The notes under the pieces were generated by a model. The model saw only the letters and a program-made list of their open reading frames with translations. It made no database searches and was not told the origin of the DNA. Position numbers and translations under genes: made by a program. 64,000 bases of DNA from Methyloprofundus sp. Its GTDB lineage: Bacteria > Pseudomonadota > Gammaproteobacteria > Methylococcales > Methylomonadaceae. The stretch spans positions 33,312 to 97,311 of the forward strand of contig DUBW01000045.1 in the NCBI GenBank assembly GCA_012960135.1, given 5' to 3'. Shown here piece after piece: positions 26,886 through 36,507 of this stretch. Within the stretch, counting starts at the first letter, position 1; every line of letters begins with the position of its first letter.

Positions 26886-29800
26886 TTAGGTACCAAACAA
26901 TCTCGATAACTCATTAATTCTCTGCTCATCAGGCAGGTCACTATACACCCCACTCATACCCTGCTCTTGCTGCATACCCCGGACAAATAGGTAGCGCACC
27001 CCACCAAAATGCTCGGAAAATTGATAACCGGGTAGTCGGGTTTTTAAATATTGGTGTAGTACAACGCCATACAACCAGTATTGCAAGCCGTAATTATGCT
27101 CGCGCATTGCTTGCGTTAAGGTCTCTGGCTGGTAATCGCTCAAGGCATTACTTTTATAATCCAGCACATAGTAGCGGTCTTTATATACGAAAATCAGATC
27201 AATAAAACCGGTTAAATAGCCCTGCATTTGCTTGCTTGATAAGGATTGAAAAGCAGGGCTGTCTTGCAATATAAAGTTAATTTCTTCAGTGGCGAATTCA
27301 GACAGGCTTAAATAAAAAGGCATTTCCTTTAAACAGTATTGTTCATTAATATTAGCCAGGTAAAAATCGGTGTCGTTTGCACATAACGGGGTCGTTACAG
27401 TTTGATAGAGCAGTTCATTCAGAATATCCGGCATATCGATTTTTAAACCATAGCGCTGACAGCTAGCATCACGCTGTTGATTAATTTCTGCTCGTTCAGC
27501 CAGTGTCGTAAAGCTTATATTTTCCAGCAAATCATGGATAACATTTCCAGTATGTGTGCCTTTTGCTAATGCCAGAGGCACATGCTCAGATGCTATCGTA
27601 GCATTGATTTCTTCAGCCTTATCTAATGGTAACTCAACGGCTTCATACTGGCTTAAATAAGACAATGCGGTGTAACTACTCATTTGCCAGTTACTGTACA
27701 AATGCCGCTTTTGTGCAGGTATAGTTAAATCAGCCGCTAGCTCAATTCCCCGGTAAACTCCCTGTAATTCATTCCCGGTTTCCAGTAACTGGTAGGCAAA
27801 GCTATCGCGATAGTCGGCTTCTAGTTGCTGTAAAATTTCCTGCTGCTGGATAAATCCAATATCATTATGCCCATATAACAAATAAGCCAGTGCAGACTGA
27901 TTGGGTTTCTTAGCTGAACGGCCATCCAGCCAGGTAACATAGCAGCGATATTTAGCACGGGTCAACGCGACATAGAGTATCCGCAAATCTTCGGCTAATT
28001 CTTCTTTTAGTGCCAATTCCCGGTGTTTCTCAAACTGTTCCGAGCCTAGATCAACCAACATTTCATCTTCTGTATGGCAAGTGATTGTCAGCTTTTCTTT
28101 TGCCAGGAAATCCAGGCGATCCCATAAATAAGGGCAAAAGACTATCGGATATTCCAGTCCCTTGGAACGATGCATAGTAACAATTTTGACCGCATCCGCG
28201 TCGCTTTCCAGGCGTAACTGTTGTTCATCACTGGTATTTTCCGCAGTAATTACAGCACGCAGCCAATCGATTGTTTTATGCATGCCTAAATGATCATCCA
28301 GGCTGGCTTGCTGTACTAGTTCCAGTAAGTGATGTAGATTGGTAATTTGCCTTTCGCCATATTGAGTCTGGGTCAGGTGTACGCGTATATTTTCCTGGCT
28401 TAAAAAATGTAACATCATCGCCATAAAGCCTTTTTTCTGCCATAGCTCATGGTAATCCTGAAACCGCCCTAGCCAGACACCCAACTGTACTTCATCATTC
28501 AGAATTTGATAAAGCTGCTGCCCGTCCAGGGCAAACCAGGACAGGCTTAAAGCCTGCTTTAACAAGCTTATATCACCCGGTTGTGCCAGGGCTTGCATCA
28601 ATTTATGTAAAGCATATGCTTCAGTGCTGGCAAACACTGAATCCGTACTGTTGAGTACCACCGGAATTCCAGCTTGCTGCAATACATCTTGATATAAGAC
28701 TGCCTGTTTATTAGTACGCACCAGAATGGCAATATCACTGGCTTGTAACTCCCGCGTTACTTTATCGCTACGTAAACTGACAGCTCCATTCAGTAAGTTT
28801 AAAATTTCATTGGTCACGGCTATTTTTATTTCTTCAGCCGCCTTGCCATTGCTCCAGTAACCGCTACTGCTATCACTTTCTGCTAACTGCCATAAGGCTA
28901 ATGGTGCGAGGGGCTGATCATCCTGAACCAGAGTTCCCTGCGCTGCATCCAGAGCTGGCTGAACCGGATTAAATTTCAGCCCTGCAAAGACAAAAGGGTT
29001 ATCACACTGACTAAACACCTGATTAATCGCCTGCACTAAATCAGGATGCGAACGCCAGTTTTGCCCTAGAGTATAATGATGTTGTGCTTGCTGCTTAGCC
29101 TGTAAATAGGTATGAATATCCGCACCGCGAAATTTATAAATCGCCTGTTTTGGATCGCCTATCAAGTATAAATATTGTTCGGGAGCAGCAAATAAATGCG
29201 AGAAAATATGCCACTGGTTCTGATCAGTATCCTGAAATTCATCAATTAAAGCTACCCGGTACTGCTCGCTAATCGCTGCCACTAATAACTCACCTCCCGT
29301 ATTTGATAAGGCCTCTGCGGTACGGATAATCAAGCTATCATGAGACATGATATTGAGTTGTTGCAAGCGCGTATCCAGGTTTTGTTGCAGCTCTTCTGCC
29401 AATGCGCGACGTAATAGCAAGCTGACTTTTTGGCTATAGACCCACAAAGCATCGAAGGCGCTACTATCAAAATCCAGTTGATCTTTATATTTAACGCGTA
29501 TTTGATTGGCTAAATTTTCACTGCTTAATAAGCTGAATCCGGCTTCACTCGGGCTAGGGCAATTAAAATTCCCATCTCCCTCAGACGTTGCTTCAAGCCA
29601 GTGTCTTAAGCCTTTATAGTCCTCTGGAAAACTTTCTGTCAGTCGCTTTTTAAAATATCCCGCATCTACCGCTTTCAGGATAGAGTCAGCCTGTTGACCC
29701 AGAGATTTTTTTGCCTCCAGTGCCTGCTTTTTGAGTGTTCGTAATAAACCGCTTAAATCTTCAGGCTCAGGGTAGATCGTTAATGTGGGAGGATAAGAGC

Positions 29801-30404
29801 CCAGACTGGCTAATAAATCATCAGGGGTGGTGTATTGATGACATAACAATGAAACCTCCCAGGCATCGCGTGGATAAATCTGATTACGCCAGAAATCTTC
29901 CACCATTTGCTGGCGCACGGCATGGGTCTCATCACTAAGCTCCACATCAAACATCTGCCCACTCTCTAATGCATGTTCTTTGAGTAAGCGCTGGCAAAAG
30001 CCATGAATAGTGAAAATTCCTGCCTGGTCGATACTTAACAAAGCATTATTTAAGCGCTGTATAGCAAGTTTCTCATTTATTTCGGGATTTTCTAGTAGCG
30101 CCTCAGCCCATGCACTCATACTCGCATCGGGTTCCACTAGGGACTGTCTAGTTAAAAACTGTTTTGCTTCCACTAAACGCGCACGCACCCGTTCTTTTAA
30201 TTCCTTGGTCGCCGCTTTGGTAAATGTCACTATTAAAAGCTGATCAATTGCGTAATTCTGCTCCACGACAAAGCGCAAGGCAAGCATGGCAATAGCATAA
30301 GTCTTGCCCGTTCCAGCGCTGGCTTCTAATAAGTTAATCCCCGGTTTCAACTCGGTAGTTATGGGCTTAAAGTCCTGTTTATCCGTTTGCATAGATGCTC
30401 TCAT
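26886..30404 (-). CDS. recB: Exodeoxyribonuclease V subunit beta (RecB)
   Basis: A 1172-residue UvrD/Rep-type helicase-nuclease. It has Walker A EASAGTGKTYAIAM at residue 27, Walker B VALIDEFQDTDQNQW, motif III YLIGDPKQAIYKFRGAD, motif V VKIVTMHRSKGLEYPIVF, motif VI ILYVALTRAKY, and a C-terminal RecB-nuclease core GFIDLIFVYKDRYYVLDYKSN. It forms RecBCD with RecC and RecD for double-strand-break repair. recC and recD are not adjacent here, unlike in E. coli; upstream lies decayed DNA. The ATG at 30392 with GAGAG before it is an alternative start four codons in. Confidence 0.95.
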   Translation of the reverse strand: MRASMQTDKQDFKPITTELKPGINLLEASAGTGKTYAIAMLALRFVVEQNYAIDQLLIVTFTKAATKELKERVRARLVEAKQFLTRQSLVEPDASMSAWAEALLENPEINEKLAIQRLNNALLSIDQAGIFTIHGFCQRLLKEHALESGQMFDVELSDETHAVRQQMVEDFWRNQIYPRDAWEVSLLCHQYTTPDDLLASLGSYPPTLTIYPEPEDLSGLLRTLKKQALEAKKSLGQQADSILKAVDAGYFKKRLTESFPEDYKGLRHWLEATSEGDGNFNCPSPSEAGFSLLSSENLANQIRVKYKDQLDFDSSAFDALWVYSQKVSLLLRRALAEELQQNLDTRLQQLNIMSHDSLIIRTAEALSNTGGELLVAAISEQYRVALIDEFQDTDQNQWHIFSHLFAAPEQYLYLIGDPKQAIYKFRGADIHTYLQAKQQAQHHYTLGQNWRSHPDLVQAINQVFSQCDNPFVFAGLKFNPVQPALDAAQGTLVQDDQPLAPLALWQLAESDSSSGYWSNGKAAEEIKIAVTNEILNLLNGAVSLRSDKVTRELQASDIAILVRTNKQAVLYQDVLQQAGIPVVLNSTDSVFASTEAYALHKLMQALAQPGDISLLKQALSLSWFALDGQQLYQILNDEVQLGVWLGRFQDYHELWQKKGFMAMMLHFLSQENIRVHLTQTQYGERQITNLHHLLELVQQASLDDHLGMHKTIDWLRAVITAENTSDEQQLRLESDADAVKIVTMHRSKGLEYPIVFCPYLWDRLDFLAKEKLTITCHTEDEMLVDLGSEQFEKHRELALKEELAEDLRILYVALTRAKYRCYVTWLDGRSAKKPNQSALAYLLYGHNDIGFIQQQEILQQLEADYRDSFAYQLLETGNELQGVYRGIELAADLTIPAQKRHLYSNWQMSSYTALSYLSQYEAVELPLDKAEEINATIASEHVPLALAKGTHTGNVIHDLLENISFTTLAERAEINQQRDASCQRYGLKIDMPDILNELLYQTVTTPLCANDTDFYLANINEQYCLKEMPFYLSLSEFATEEINFILQDSPAFQSLSSKQMQGYLTGFIDLIFVYKDRYYVLDYKSNALSDYQPETLTQAMREHNYGLQYWLYGVVLHQYLKTRLPGYQFSEHFGGVRYLFVRGMQQEQGMSGVYSDLPDEQRINELSRLFGT

Positions 30405-30475
30405 TGGCTTAATAACTTGTGCAGGGGAGTGACCAAAGTAACTCCCTTCAAGACTAAAGCGAAACTGGCATCGCC

Positions 30476-30703
30476 CTATGTACTCAATGTTTTACCAGGC
30501 ATCAGGTACCACAGAACAAATGCCACTAAAAATAAAGCGGAGATTTCCCCCACAATCATCTGTTCGTATTTGGGTTGTCGCGGCATCCATCCCTAGTCCG
30601 ACGGCCATACCCACATCATCATTATATAGATACCTGCAATAAAGATGATACAAAATACAATCAATGAAACTTTTAAATACTTCAATTTTTCTTCTTGTTT
30701 CAT
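30476..30703 (-). pseudogene. DUF6632-like small membrane protein, disrupted
   Basis: The ATG at 30703 follows GAGGATACATCTC and reads a membrane helix (KVSLIVFCIIFIAGIYIMM) and then WVWPSD, an amber stop, and GWMPRQPKYEQMI in the same frame. This resembles the WPSGW...YEQMI block of DUF6632 proteins. It then jumps to VGEISALFLVAFVLWYLMP, which is the family's C-terminus, so about half the protein between is deleted. The ORF-track entry 30492-30782 is in another frame and is a shadow. Confidence 0.6.
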
Positions 30704-30779
30704 GAGATGTATCCTCTCGTAGTTTAGGGTTGCTAACAGCTGTTACAGTTAAGCCACTACTTGTTGTATCCTGAATTGC

Positions 30780-30981
30780 CATGCCTACTCTGAAAACTCA
30801 TCACCCAAAGGAATACCGATAAGATTATTGGTTAAGTTACTAAACGTTTTAATGCGGGTGAAAACTCTGCGATAACCGCGAATACATTTGGCACAAAACC
30901 AAGCGGATCCTTCACTCTTGTCAATAAGGTATTTGCAGGGGAAATTGCATTTTCTGGTGTATAAATTTTAAATATTTTCAT
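30780..30981 (-). pseudogene. Carboxymuconolactone decarboxylase/AhpD-like protein, disrupted
   Basis: The ATG at 30981 follows AGATGAGG and reads MKIFKIYTPENAISPANTLL, then DPLGFVPNVFAVIAEFSPAL, the N-terminus of a CMD/AhpD-type alkylhydroperoxidase-like protein, and stops after 49 residues. A shifted frame immediately continues as LTNNLIGIPLGDEF, matching the family's C-terminal end. The CxxC catalytic core between them is gone. It lies next to a dead HxlR regulator and a dead DUF6632 gene. Confidence 0.65.
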
Positions 30982-31132
30982 TAGTAGACCTCATCTCTGG
31001 AATTAATGACGTAAATAATATTCTTTCGTTGGAAAAATTATAAGAAGAAGTTCGGTTAAAAATAGTCCAGATAAGTTAGTCTCTAACTACACGAAATGAA
31101 ATTACAAACTACACTTTTTTAGGGAGCTGTTT

Positions 31133-31576
31133 ATGCAATATGGTCAATTTTATCCCATAGCCAAAGCAACTGAAATCATAGGTAAAAAGTAGACTTTGCA
31201 TATCATTCGCGAACTATTGATGGGCGGATTACGCTTCAATAAATTACAGCGAGGCTTGAGCCCTACTTCCCCAACCGTTCTGTCAAAACGTCTGGAATCA
31301 TTACCCGAACAGGATCTAGTATTGAAAAAAAAGATTCTAGGGCAAAAAGGCAATGAAGTGGATCTTTGTGTTAAAGATCCGGAAAAAGATATTGATGTTT
31401 ACTTCACATCAACGGTTAAAACACTGGTTGATATCTGGATGGGAGATAGCTCTTATAAACAAGCAGTAAAACAAGGAAATTTAAAGTTAATTAGCGATAA
31501 AAACCTCACGCAAAATATGAGCGCGTGGTTGAGTAATAGTATATTCACTGACCTTCCTGCTGCCAGTGAGATATAA
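31133..31576 (+). pseudogene. HxlR-family transcriptional regulator, disrupted
   Basis: The ATG at 31133 follows AGGGAG and reads QFYPIAKATEIIGKK, then an amber codon at 31190-31192 where the family has the invariant Trp (TGG to TAG). The same frame continues as TLHIIRELLMGGLRFNKLQR, the winged-helix core, and ends with a domain like the C-terminus of longer HxlR proteins (TLVDIWMGDSSYKQAV). The stretch between wing and C-terminal domain is shortened. A truncated product from 31196 is conceivable but would lack the first helix. Confidence 0.7.
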
Positions 31577-31677
31577 GTTAGCATTACAGCCTGTGTCTTT
31601 AGAGGTTTTTCACTCTGATATCACAAAAGTCAGACTCGCTAGGTTCTCATCATTTACATTAATTTTTCCCTGCCGCA

Positions 31678-33030
31678 TCAACCCACAGGCGAACGCATAG
31701 TAACGAACTCTTCGGCAGCGGTTGGATGTATTCCAATAGTTGAATCAAATACCGCTTTAGTCGCACCCGCGCGTATGGCAATCGCCATCCCCTGAATAAT
31801 TTCACCCGCATCAGGGCCAACCATATGAATACCTAAGACTTGATCAGTACTGCGTCTAACGATCATTTTCATCAGGGTTTTCTCATCTAAACCCGAAAGT
31901 GTATGCTTCATCGGAGTAAAGACAGATTTATAAATATCGATATCTGTATAGCGACTCCTTGCTTCCGCTTCACTTAGCCCCACCGTACCCACATTAGGTT
32001 GACTAAAAACAGCCGTGGGAATATTGTCATAATCAACCGTTGTCGGTGTATCCGTATAGAGCTGATTGACCAGTGCCATCGCTTCGGCTGTCGCTACAGG
32101 CGTTAAATTTAAACGATCGGTAACATCACCCAGTGCGTAGATCGAAGAGACATTAGTTTGATAGTGCTCATTGACTTTTATTGCGCCACTTTGATCTAAC
32201 GCTACACCTACAGCATCCAGACCTAGGCCGGAAGTATTCGAGGACCTGCCTGTAGCGTATAAAAACAAATCAGATTGTAACGACTGGCCTGCGTCAGTCT
32301 GTGCAATAAAACCGTTGTCATTTTTTTCTATGGCATTGATCTGGGTATTAAATAAAATATTAATCCCTTTTTTCTGCATTTCTATGGCGACAAATTCACG
32401 GATATCTTCATCAAAACCGCGTAGTATTTTATCTCCTCTATAGCACAACGTAGTTTCAACACCCAGACCATGCATAATTCCGGCAAATTCCACCGCAATA
32501 TAGCCACCCCCGACTATCATCAGCCGTTTAGGCAATTCCTGTAAAGCAAACATTTCATTAGAAGTGGCCACATGCTCTTTACCCGGAAAATCAGGCACCG
32601 AAGGCCAGCCGCCCGTCGCGACCAGAATACGCTCACAGCTAATGATCTGTCCCACTACGCTAATCGTGTGTGCATCTATGACAGACGCCTGACCCTCAAA
32701 TAATCTCGCGCCCGAATTCTTTATCAGGCCATCATAAATACCTTGTAAGCGTTTTATTTCCTGATTTTTCTGCGCCATTAAATGTGACCAGTCAAATTCT
32801 GGTTTAATACCCGTCCAGCCAAAGCCAGCAGATGCGCTAAAATCCTCATGAAAATGCGAGGCATAAACAAACAGCTTTTTGGGAACACAGCCTACATTAA
32901 CGCAAGTTCCACCTAGATAGCGGTCTTCAGCAATAGCTACCCGCACACCTAGTCCGGCTGCCATACGTGCAGCACGTACGCCACCGGATCCTGCACCAAT
33001 CACAAACAAATCGTAATCATATTGAGTCAT
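31678..33030 (-). CDS. gor: Glutathione-disulfide reductase
   Basis: A 450-residue FAD/NADPH disulfide oxidoreductase. It has the FAD motif VIGAGSGGVRAARMAA, the redox-active GGTCVNVGCVPKKL, the NADPH-binding MIVGGGYIAVEFAG, YALGDVTDRLNLTPVA, and the dimer-interface catalytic GIHPTAAEEFVTM. It keeps glutathione reduced. An AAGGAG ribosome site precedes the ATG. It is a single-gene unit as far as can be seen. Confidence 0.94.
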   Translation of the reverse strand: MTQYDYDLFVIGAGSGGVRAARMAAGLGVRVAIAEDRYLGGTCVNVGCVPKKLFVYASHFHEDFSASAGFGWTGIKPEFDWSHLMAQKNQEIKRLQGIYDGLIKNSGARLFEGQASVIDAHTISVVGQIISCERILVATGGWPSVPDFPGKEHVATSNEMFALQELPKRLMIVGGGYIAVEFAGIMHGLGVETTLCYRGDKILRGFDEDIREFVAIEMQKKGINILFNTQINAIEKNDNGFIAQTDAGQSLQSDLFLYATGRSSNTSGLGLDAVGVALDQSGAIKVNEHYQTNVSSIYALGDVTDRLNLTPVATAEAMALVNQLYTDTPTTVDYDNIPTAVFSQPNVGTVGLSEAEARSRYTDIDIYKSVFTPMKHTLSGLDEKTLMKMIVRRSTDQVLGIHMVGPDAGEIIQGMAIAIRAGATKAVFDSTIGIHPTAAEEFVTMRSPVG

Positions 33031-33515
33031 TTGTATTCTCCTTGTTTTTTAAAAATGGTCAGGAAAAAATCTTCCAGACCTATGCAATGTCTAGCTTTAC
33101 TGTCAATAGTTCAGCATGGTGCCTGCATCGGTTGCTATATCCAATCTTGCCCAGCATCGATTTGCCTCATCGCGGGGTGTTATATTGCACGCCTTTTCTG
33201 TTACCAGTTTTTTGGGTGTCAGAAAGGTACAATTTATTCCCTAATCGTTCGGAAAGAAGCACGTTCCTGTCATTAAAAAACTTTTGATTATCACGAAATC
33301 AGAGAGTGGGGCTAGAGGTATGATTTTCCCTTTGTATCGAAGAATTCCTCTCAAAAATAGAACGAACCCCTGTACGTTACAAAATAACCTGGCTATTGTT
33401 AGCGCATTTTTCATGCTAGAAAAGATCCTCATGCCTGGGAAAGCATAGGTAACACTACCTGTATTGCTTTTAATCAATCTGATTATATGGGTAAGATCAA
33501 GCATAAGCTACTACA
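33031..33515. other. 485-bp stretch without a supported gene
   Basis: ORF-track entries here (32967-33287, 33022-33276, 33241-33504) overlap each other in several frames, have no ribosome sites and match nothing I recognise. It presumably holds the gor promoter, on its left end. Confidence 0.5.
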
Positions 33516-33551
33516 CAAAAAAATAGCCCGGTTTTAAATAAACCGAGCTAT
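33516..33551 (-). terminator. Rho-independent terminator of the HvfA-like gene
   Basis: On the minus strand the sequence reads ATAGCTCGGTTT, a short loop, AAACCGGGCTAT and then seven T. The stem has 12 pairs with one mismatch. It lies about 70 bp past the stop of the Cys-rich gene. Confidence 0.85.
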
Positions 33552-33623
33552 TAATTTAGATTCCAAGCAAGCTTTGTATTACCAGCCTGACGGATAAATC
33601 AGATTAAGTTGAATACGCTGAAT

Positions 33624-34205
33624 TTATTCACCAGACGCTTTTTCAGGTGAGATCATGTCGCCACAGCTACCTTCCTTTCCTTTCATCATGTCGCCGCAAG
33701 ATCCTTCCATGCCTTTTTCCATTTCGCTATCTTGCATCATGCCTCCACACATGCCTTCGCCGCATTTACCTTCCTTGTCTTTACCCATTTCCATTCCCTG
33801 CGTGGGCTCAGCTGAGGTTTTTTTGTTACCCCAGCCAGTTGAGCTTACAGCGTAACCTTTATTTTTTGTCTGTTTGGATGCGGCCTTTTCCTGCATATCG
33901 CCACAGGCACCCTCTTTGCCTTTCATCATCGCGCCACAGGAATTTTCAAAGCCTTTTTTCATTTTGCCATTGTCCATCATACTGCCGCATGAACCTTCAC
34001 CACAAGCCGCTTCTTTCTGCTTGTCCATTTTCATTTTAGAGCCGCATTTCATCTCGCCGGCTTTATCTGACTGTGCAAGTTGCATATAACCGCTACTAAG
34101 CTCGTTCATGGCAAATGGGTTAATTTCTGCATTAACGGCATTTGCTGCGAAAGTTGAAGCAACTGCTGAACCGATAGTTGTTAAAGTTAATGTTGTTTTT
34201 TTCAT
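33624..34205 (-). CDS. HvfA/bufferin-like secreted Cys-Met-rich protein (RiPP metallophore precursor candidate)
   Basis: A 193-residue exported low-complexity protein. The signal peptide (MKKTTLTLTTIGSAVASTFAANAVNA) is followed by NPFAMNELSSGYMQLA, the conserved head of HvfA-type precursors. Nine cysteines follow, all in Cys-Gly; most are in EG-x-CG repeats (EGSCG, EGACG, EGKCG, EGMCG). A module of about 37 residues is duplicated: one copy runs from the first GEGSCG to GACGDM, the other from GEGMCG to the last SCGDM. In known systems an MNIO (DUF692) enzyme with a partner converts EGxCG cysteines to metal-binding heterocycles. No DUF692 gene is in the window, so modification is inference. It has a strong ribosome site (GAGGATGAC) and its own terminator. 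Confidence 0.75.
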   Translation of the reverse strand: MKKTTLTLTTIGSAVASTFAANAVNAEINPFAMNELSSGYMQLAQSDKAGEMKCGSKMKMDKQKEAACGEGSCGSMMDNGKMKKGFENSCGAMMKGKEGACGDMQEKAASKQTKNKGYAVSSTGWGNKKTSAEPTQGMEMGKDKEGKCGEGMCGGMMQDSEMEKGMEGSCGDMMKGKEGSCGDMISPEKASGE

Positions 34206-34249
34206 GTCATCCTCGATATTTTAAAGATTAGTTAATGTGTATTGATATG

Positions 34250-35125
34250 TTAGCCATTGGCAATAAGCTGTTGCATGGCTATGCCCATATTGGAAGGCGA
34301 GTTGACCACTTCCACGCCTGCCGCTTTTAACGCGGCAACCTTACCTTCTGCTGTACCTTTACCACCGGTGACTATAGCTCCGGCGTGGCCCATGCGCTTA
34401 CCAGCAGGGGCAGTTAAGCCGGTAATATAGCCAACCACTGGTTTAGTCACATGCTTTTTAATATATTCAGCAGCCTCTTCTTCTTCACTGCCACCGATTT
34501 CACCCACCATAATAATACCCTGAGTCTGTTCATCGGCCTGAAAGCGGCTAATGACATCAATAAAGTTCATGCCGTGGATTGGGTCGCCCCCAATACCTAC
34601 ACAGGTGCTTTGCCCCAGCCCCTGATTGGTAGTTTGGTGAACTGCTTCATAGGTTAATGTCCCGGAGCGAGAAACAATGCCAATACCGCCAGGCATGTGA
34701 ATACTACCCGGCATAATACCTATTTTACAGGCTTCAGGGGTAATGATACCCGGACAGTTGGGTCCAATCAGCAGCGCATCAGTTTCCGCCATCGCCGCTT
34801 TAACGCGCAACATATGTAATACCGGAATCCCTTCTGTAATACAGATAATAAGCTTAATGCCGGCGTCAACTGCTTCTAAAATTGCATCGGCAGCAAAAAA
34901 GGGTGGCACATAAATAACACTTGCATCGGCCTGGGTAACAGTATATGCCTGCCTCACGGTATTGTACACCGGCAAACCTAAATGGTCGGAGCCACCTCGT
35001 CCTGGGGTTACGCCGGCAACAAGCTTGGTGCCATAAGCCAAAGCCTGACGGGCATGAAAAGTACCTTGTTTACCGGTAAACCCCTGGCAAATGACTTTAG
35101 TGTTCTGGTCAACTAAGATACTCAT
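34250..35125 (-). CDS. sucD: Succinate--CoA ligase (ADP-forming) subunit alpha
   Basis: A 291-residue CoA-ligase alpha subunit. It has the CoA-binding [45 protein letters not shown], and the phosphohistidine site GHAGAIV. With SucC it interconverts succinyl-CoA and succinate in the TCA cycle. The start overlaps the sucC stop (ATGA). The related malate-CoA ligase (MtkB) of serine-cycle methylotrophs is similar, but no other serine-cycle gene is here. Confidence 0.93.
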   Translation of the reverse strand: MSILVDQNTKVICQGFTGKQGTFHARQALAYGTKLVAGVTPGRGGSDHLGLPVYNTVRQAYTVTQADASVIYVPPFFAADAILEAVDAGIKLIICITEGIPVLHMLRVKAAMAETDALLIGPNCPGIITPEACKIGIMPGSIHMPGGIGIVSRSGTLTYEAVHQTTNQGLGQSTCVGIGGDPIHGMNFIDVISRFQADEQTQGIIMVGEIGGSEEEEAAEYIKKHVTKPVVGYITGLTAPAGKRMGHAGAIVTGGKGTAEGKVAALKAAGVEVVNSPSNMGIAMQQLIANG

Positions 35126-36291
35126 AGCCGTGCTCCTGCAAGGCTAACAGCTTGTTCGGCGGCATGATCCAGGTTATCAGCAGCAATGATGTTAGGCGCC
35201 ACACCTTGTAATAGTGCACGGCCTTCTTCGGCGTGAGTTCCTTCCAGCCGGACGATAACAGGCAAGTCTGTTTGTATTTGTTTTAGTGCGTCGAGAATGC
35301 CTTGTGCAATCACATCGCAATGCACAATTCCGCCAAATATATTAACCAACACTGCCTGTACATTTTTGTCTGAGACTATCAGCTTAAAAGCCTCGGTGAC
35401 TTTTTCTGTGGTCGTTCCACCCCCGACATCCAGGAAGTTAGCAGGCGTTCCGCCTTTCAGTTTGACCAGGTCCATAGTCGCCATCGCGAGCCCTGCGCCA
35501 TTAACCATACAGCCAATATTGCCATTCAAGGTAATATAGCTCAGGTCAAATTGCTTGGCCTTATTTTCTTTTTCATCTTCTTGTTCCGTATCACGCAAAG
35601 CAATGATGTCTTTATGCAGCGCCAGCGCATTATCATCAAAGTTAATTTTTGCATCCAGTGCAACAATACTATCGTCTGCTATTTCTACCAATGGATTAAT
35701 TTCTATCTGGCTGGCATCTTTATCGACTAATAGATTAATCATCCCTGACATGACATCATGTAAGGCTTTGATTTGCTCGCCTTGCAAGGAGAGAGCAAAG
35801 GCTATTTCCCGGCACTGATAAAACTGGAGCCCAGCGGCGGGATGAATAAATACGCTGATGATTTTTTCAGGACTTTCTTCGGCAACCGCTTCGATATCCA
35901 TTCCACCAGCGGCAGAAGCAATAAAGCAGAGTTTTTCCTCATGTCGATCTACCAGTAAGCTCAAATAAAATTCGCGTTTAATCGGAGAGGTTTTTTCAAC
36001 TAAAACTGAATTAATCGGTAGACCTGTTGCATCGGTTTGCTTTGTTACCAGACGTTGCCCCAGCATAGCTGCCGTATACTGGCTTGCCTCTTCAGCCGTT
36101 TTTGCAATTTTAACACCGCCTACCTTGCCACGCCCACCCGCATGAACCTGAGCTTTTATTGCCCAACTATCACCTGCTAAAGTTTGTGCCGCAACCACTG
36201 CATCTGCTGCAGTAGTAACGACCATACTTTCGGGTACTGGTATCAGGTAATCCCTAAATAATTGTTTAGCCTGAAATTCATGAATATTCAT
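35122..36291 (-). CDS. sucC: Succinate--CoA ligase (ADP-forming) subunit beta
   Basis: A 389-residue ATP-grasp protein. It has [62 protein letters not shown] and [10 protein letters not shown]. The last motif usually reads GGIVRCD; the Arg-to-His change is a mild oddity. It is first in the sucC-sucD operon with an AAGG ribosome site. Malate-CoA ligase beta (MtkA) is the alternative identity. Confidence 0.93.
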   Translation of the reverse strand: MNIHEFQAKQLFRDYLIPVPESMVVTTAADAVVAAQTLAGDSWAIKAQVHAGGRGKVGGVKIAKTAEEASQYTAAMLGQRLVTKQTDATGLPINSVLVEKTSPIKREFYLSLLVDRHEEKLCFIASAAGGMDIEAVAEESPEKIISVFIHPAAGLQFYQCREIAFALSLQGEQIKALHDVMSGMINLLVDKDASQIEINPLVEIADDSIVALDAKINFDDNALALHKDIIALRDTEQEDEKENKAKQFDLSYITLNGNIGCMVNGAGLAMATMDLVKLKGGTPANFLDVGGGTTTEKVTEAFKLIVSDKNVQAVLVNIFGGIVHCDVIAQGILDALKQIQTDLPVIVRLEGTHAEEGRALLQGVAPNIIAADNLDHAAEQAVSLAGARL

Positions 36292-36442
36292 GGTGAACCT
36301 TATCTGAGTACATTAAGAATCTAGTAAAAGCTTTGCAGTATATATGCTGGCCATTAATATTTCAGTATTAATTAATAAGAAAAACAGCAATATCCTAATA
36401 ATTATTTTTTCCTAACTCTAGTCTAGCAATATTTTTTCTTAA

Positions 36443-36480
36443 ACGGGGAGTCGCTATTTTTGCGAAAGCTTGTTTTGGGC
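36443..36480. repeat. 38-bp direct repeat, copy 2
   Basis: Identical to 4323-4360. It lies in the 216-bp gap between the malic enzyme stop and the sucC start. Confidence 0.85.
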
Positions 36481-36507
36481 TTAAAAGAGCAATAGCATTC
36501 TACGCGA

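Noticed and set aside
30492-30782. ORF-track 96-residue minus-strand protein
   Set aside because: Overlaps two relics in a different frame and has no recognisable domain; the relic frames explain the sequence better.
33647-34089. Three plus-strand ORFs opposite the Cys-rich gene
   Set aside because: They are antisense shadows of the EGxCG repeats, which give long open frames on the other strand; no ribosome sites.
34250-36291. Malate-CoA ligase (MtkAB) of the serine cycle
   Set aside because: Sequence motifs fit SucCD equally, and no other serine-cycle gene is adjacent; kept only as an alternative.
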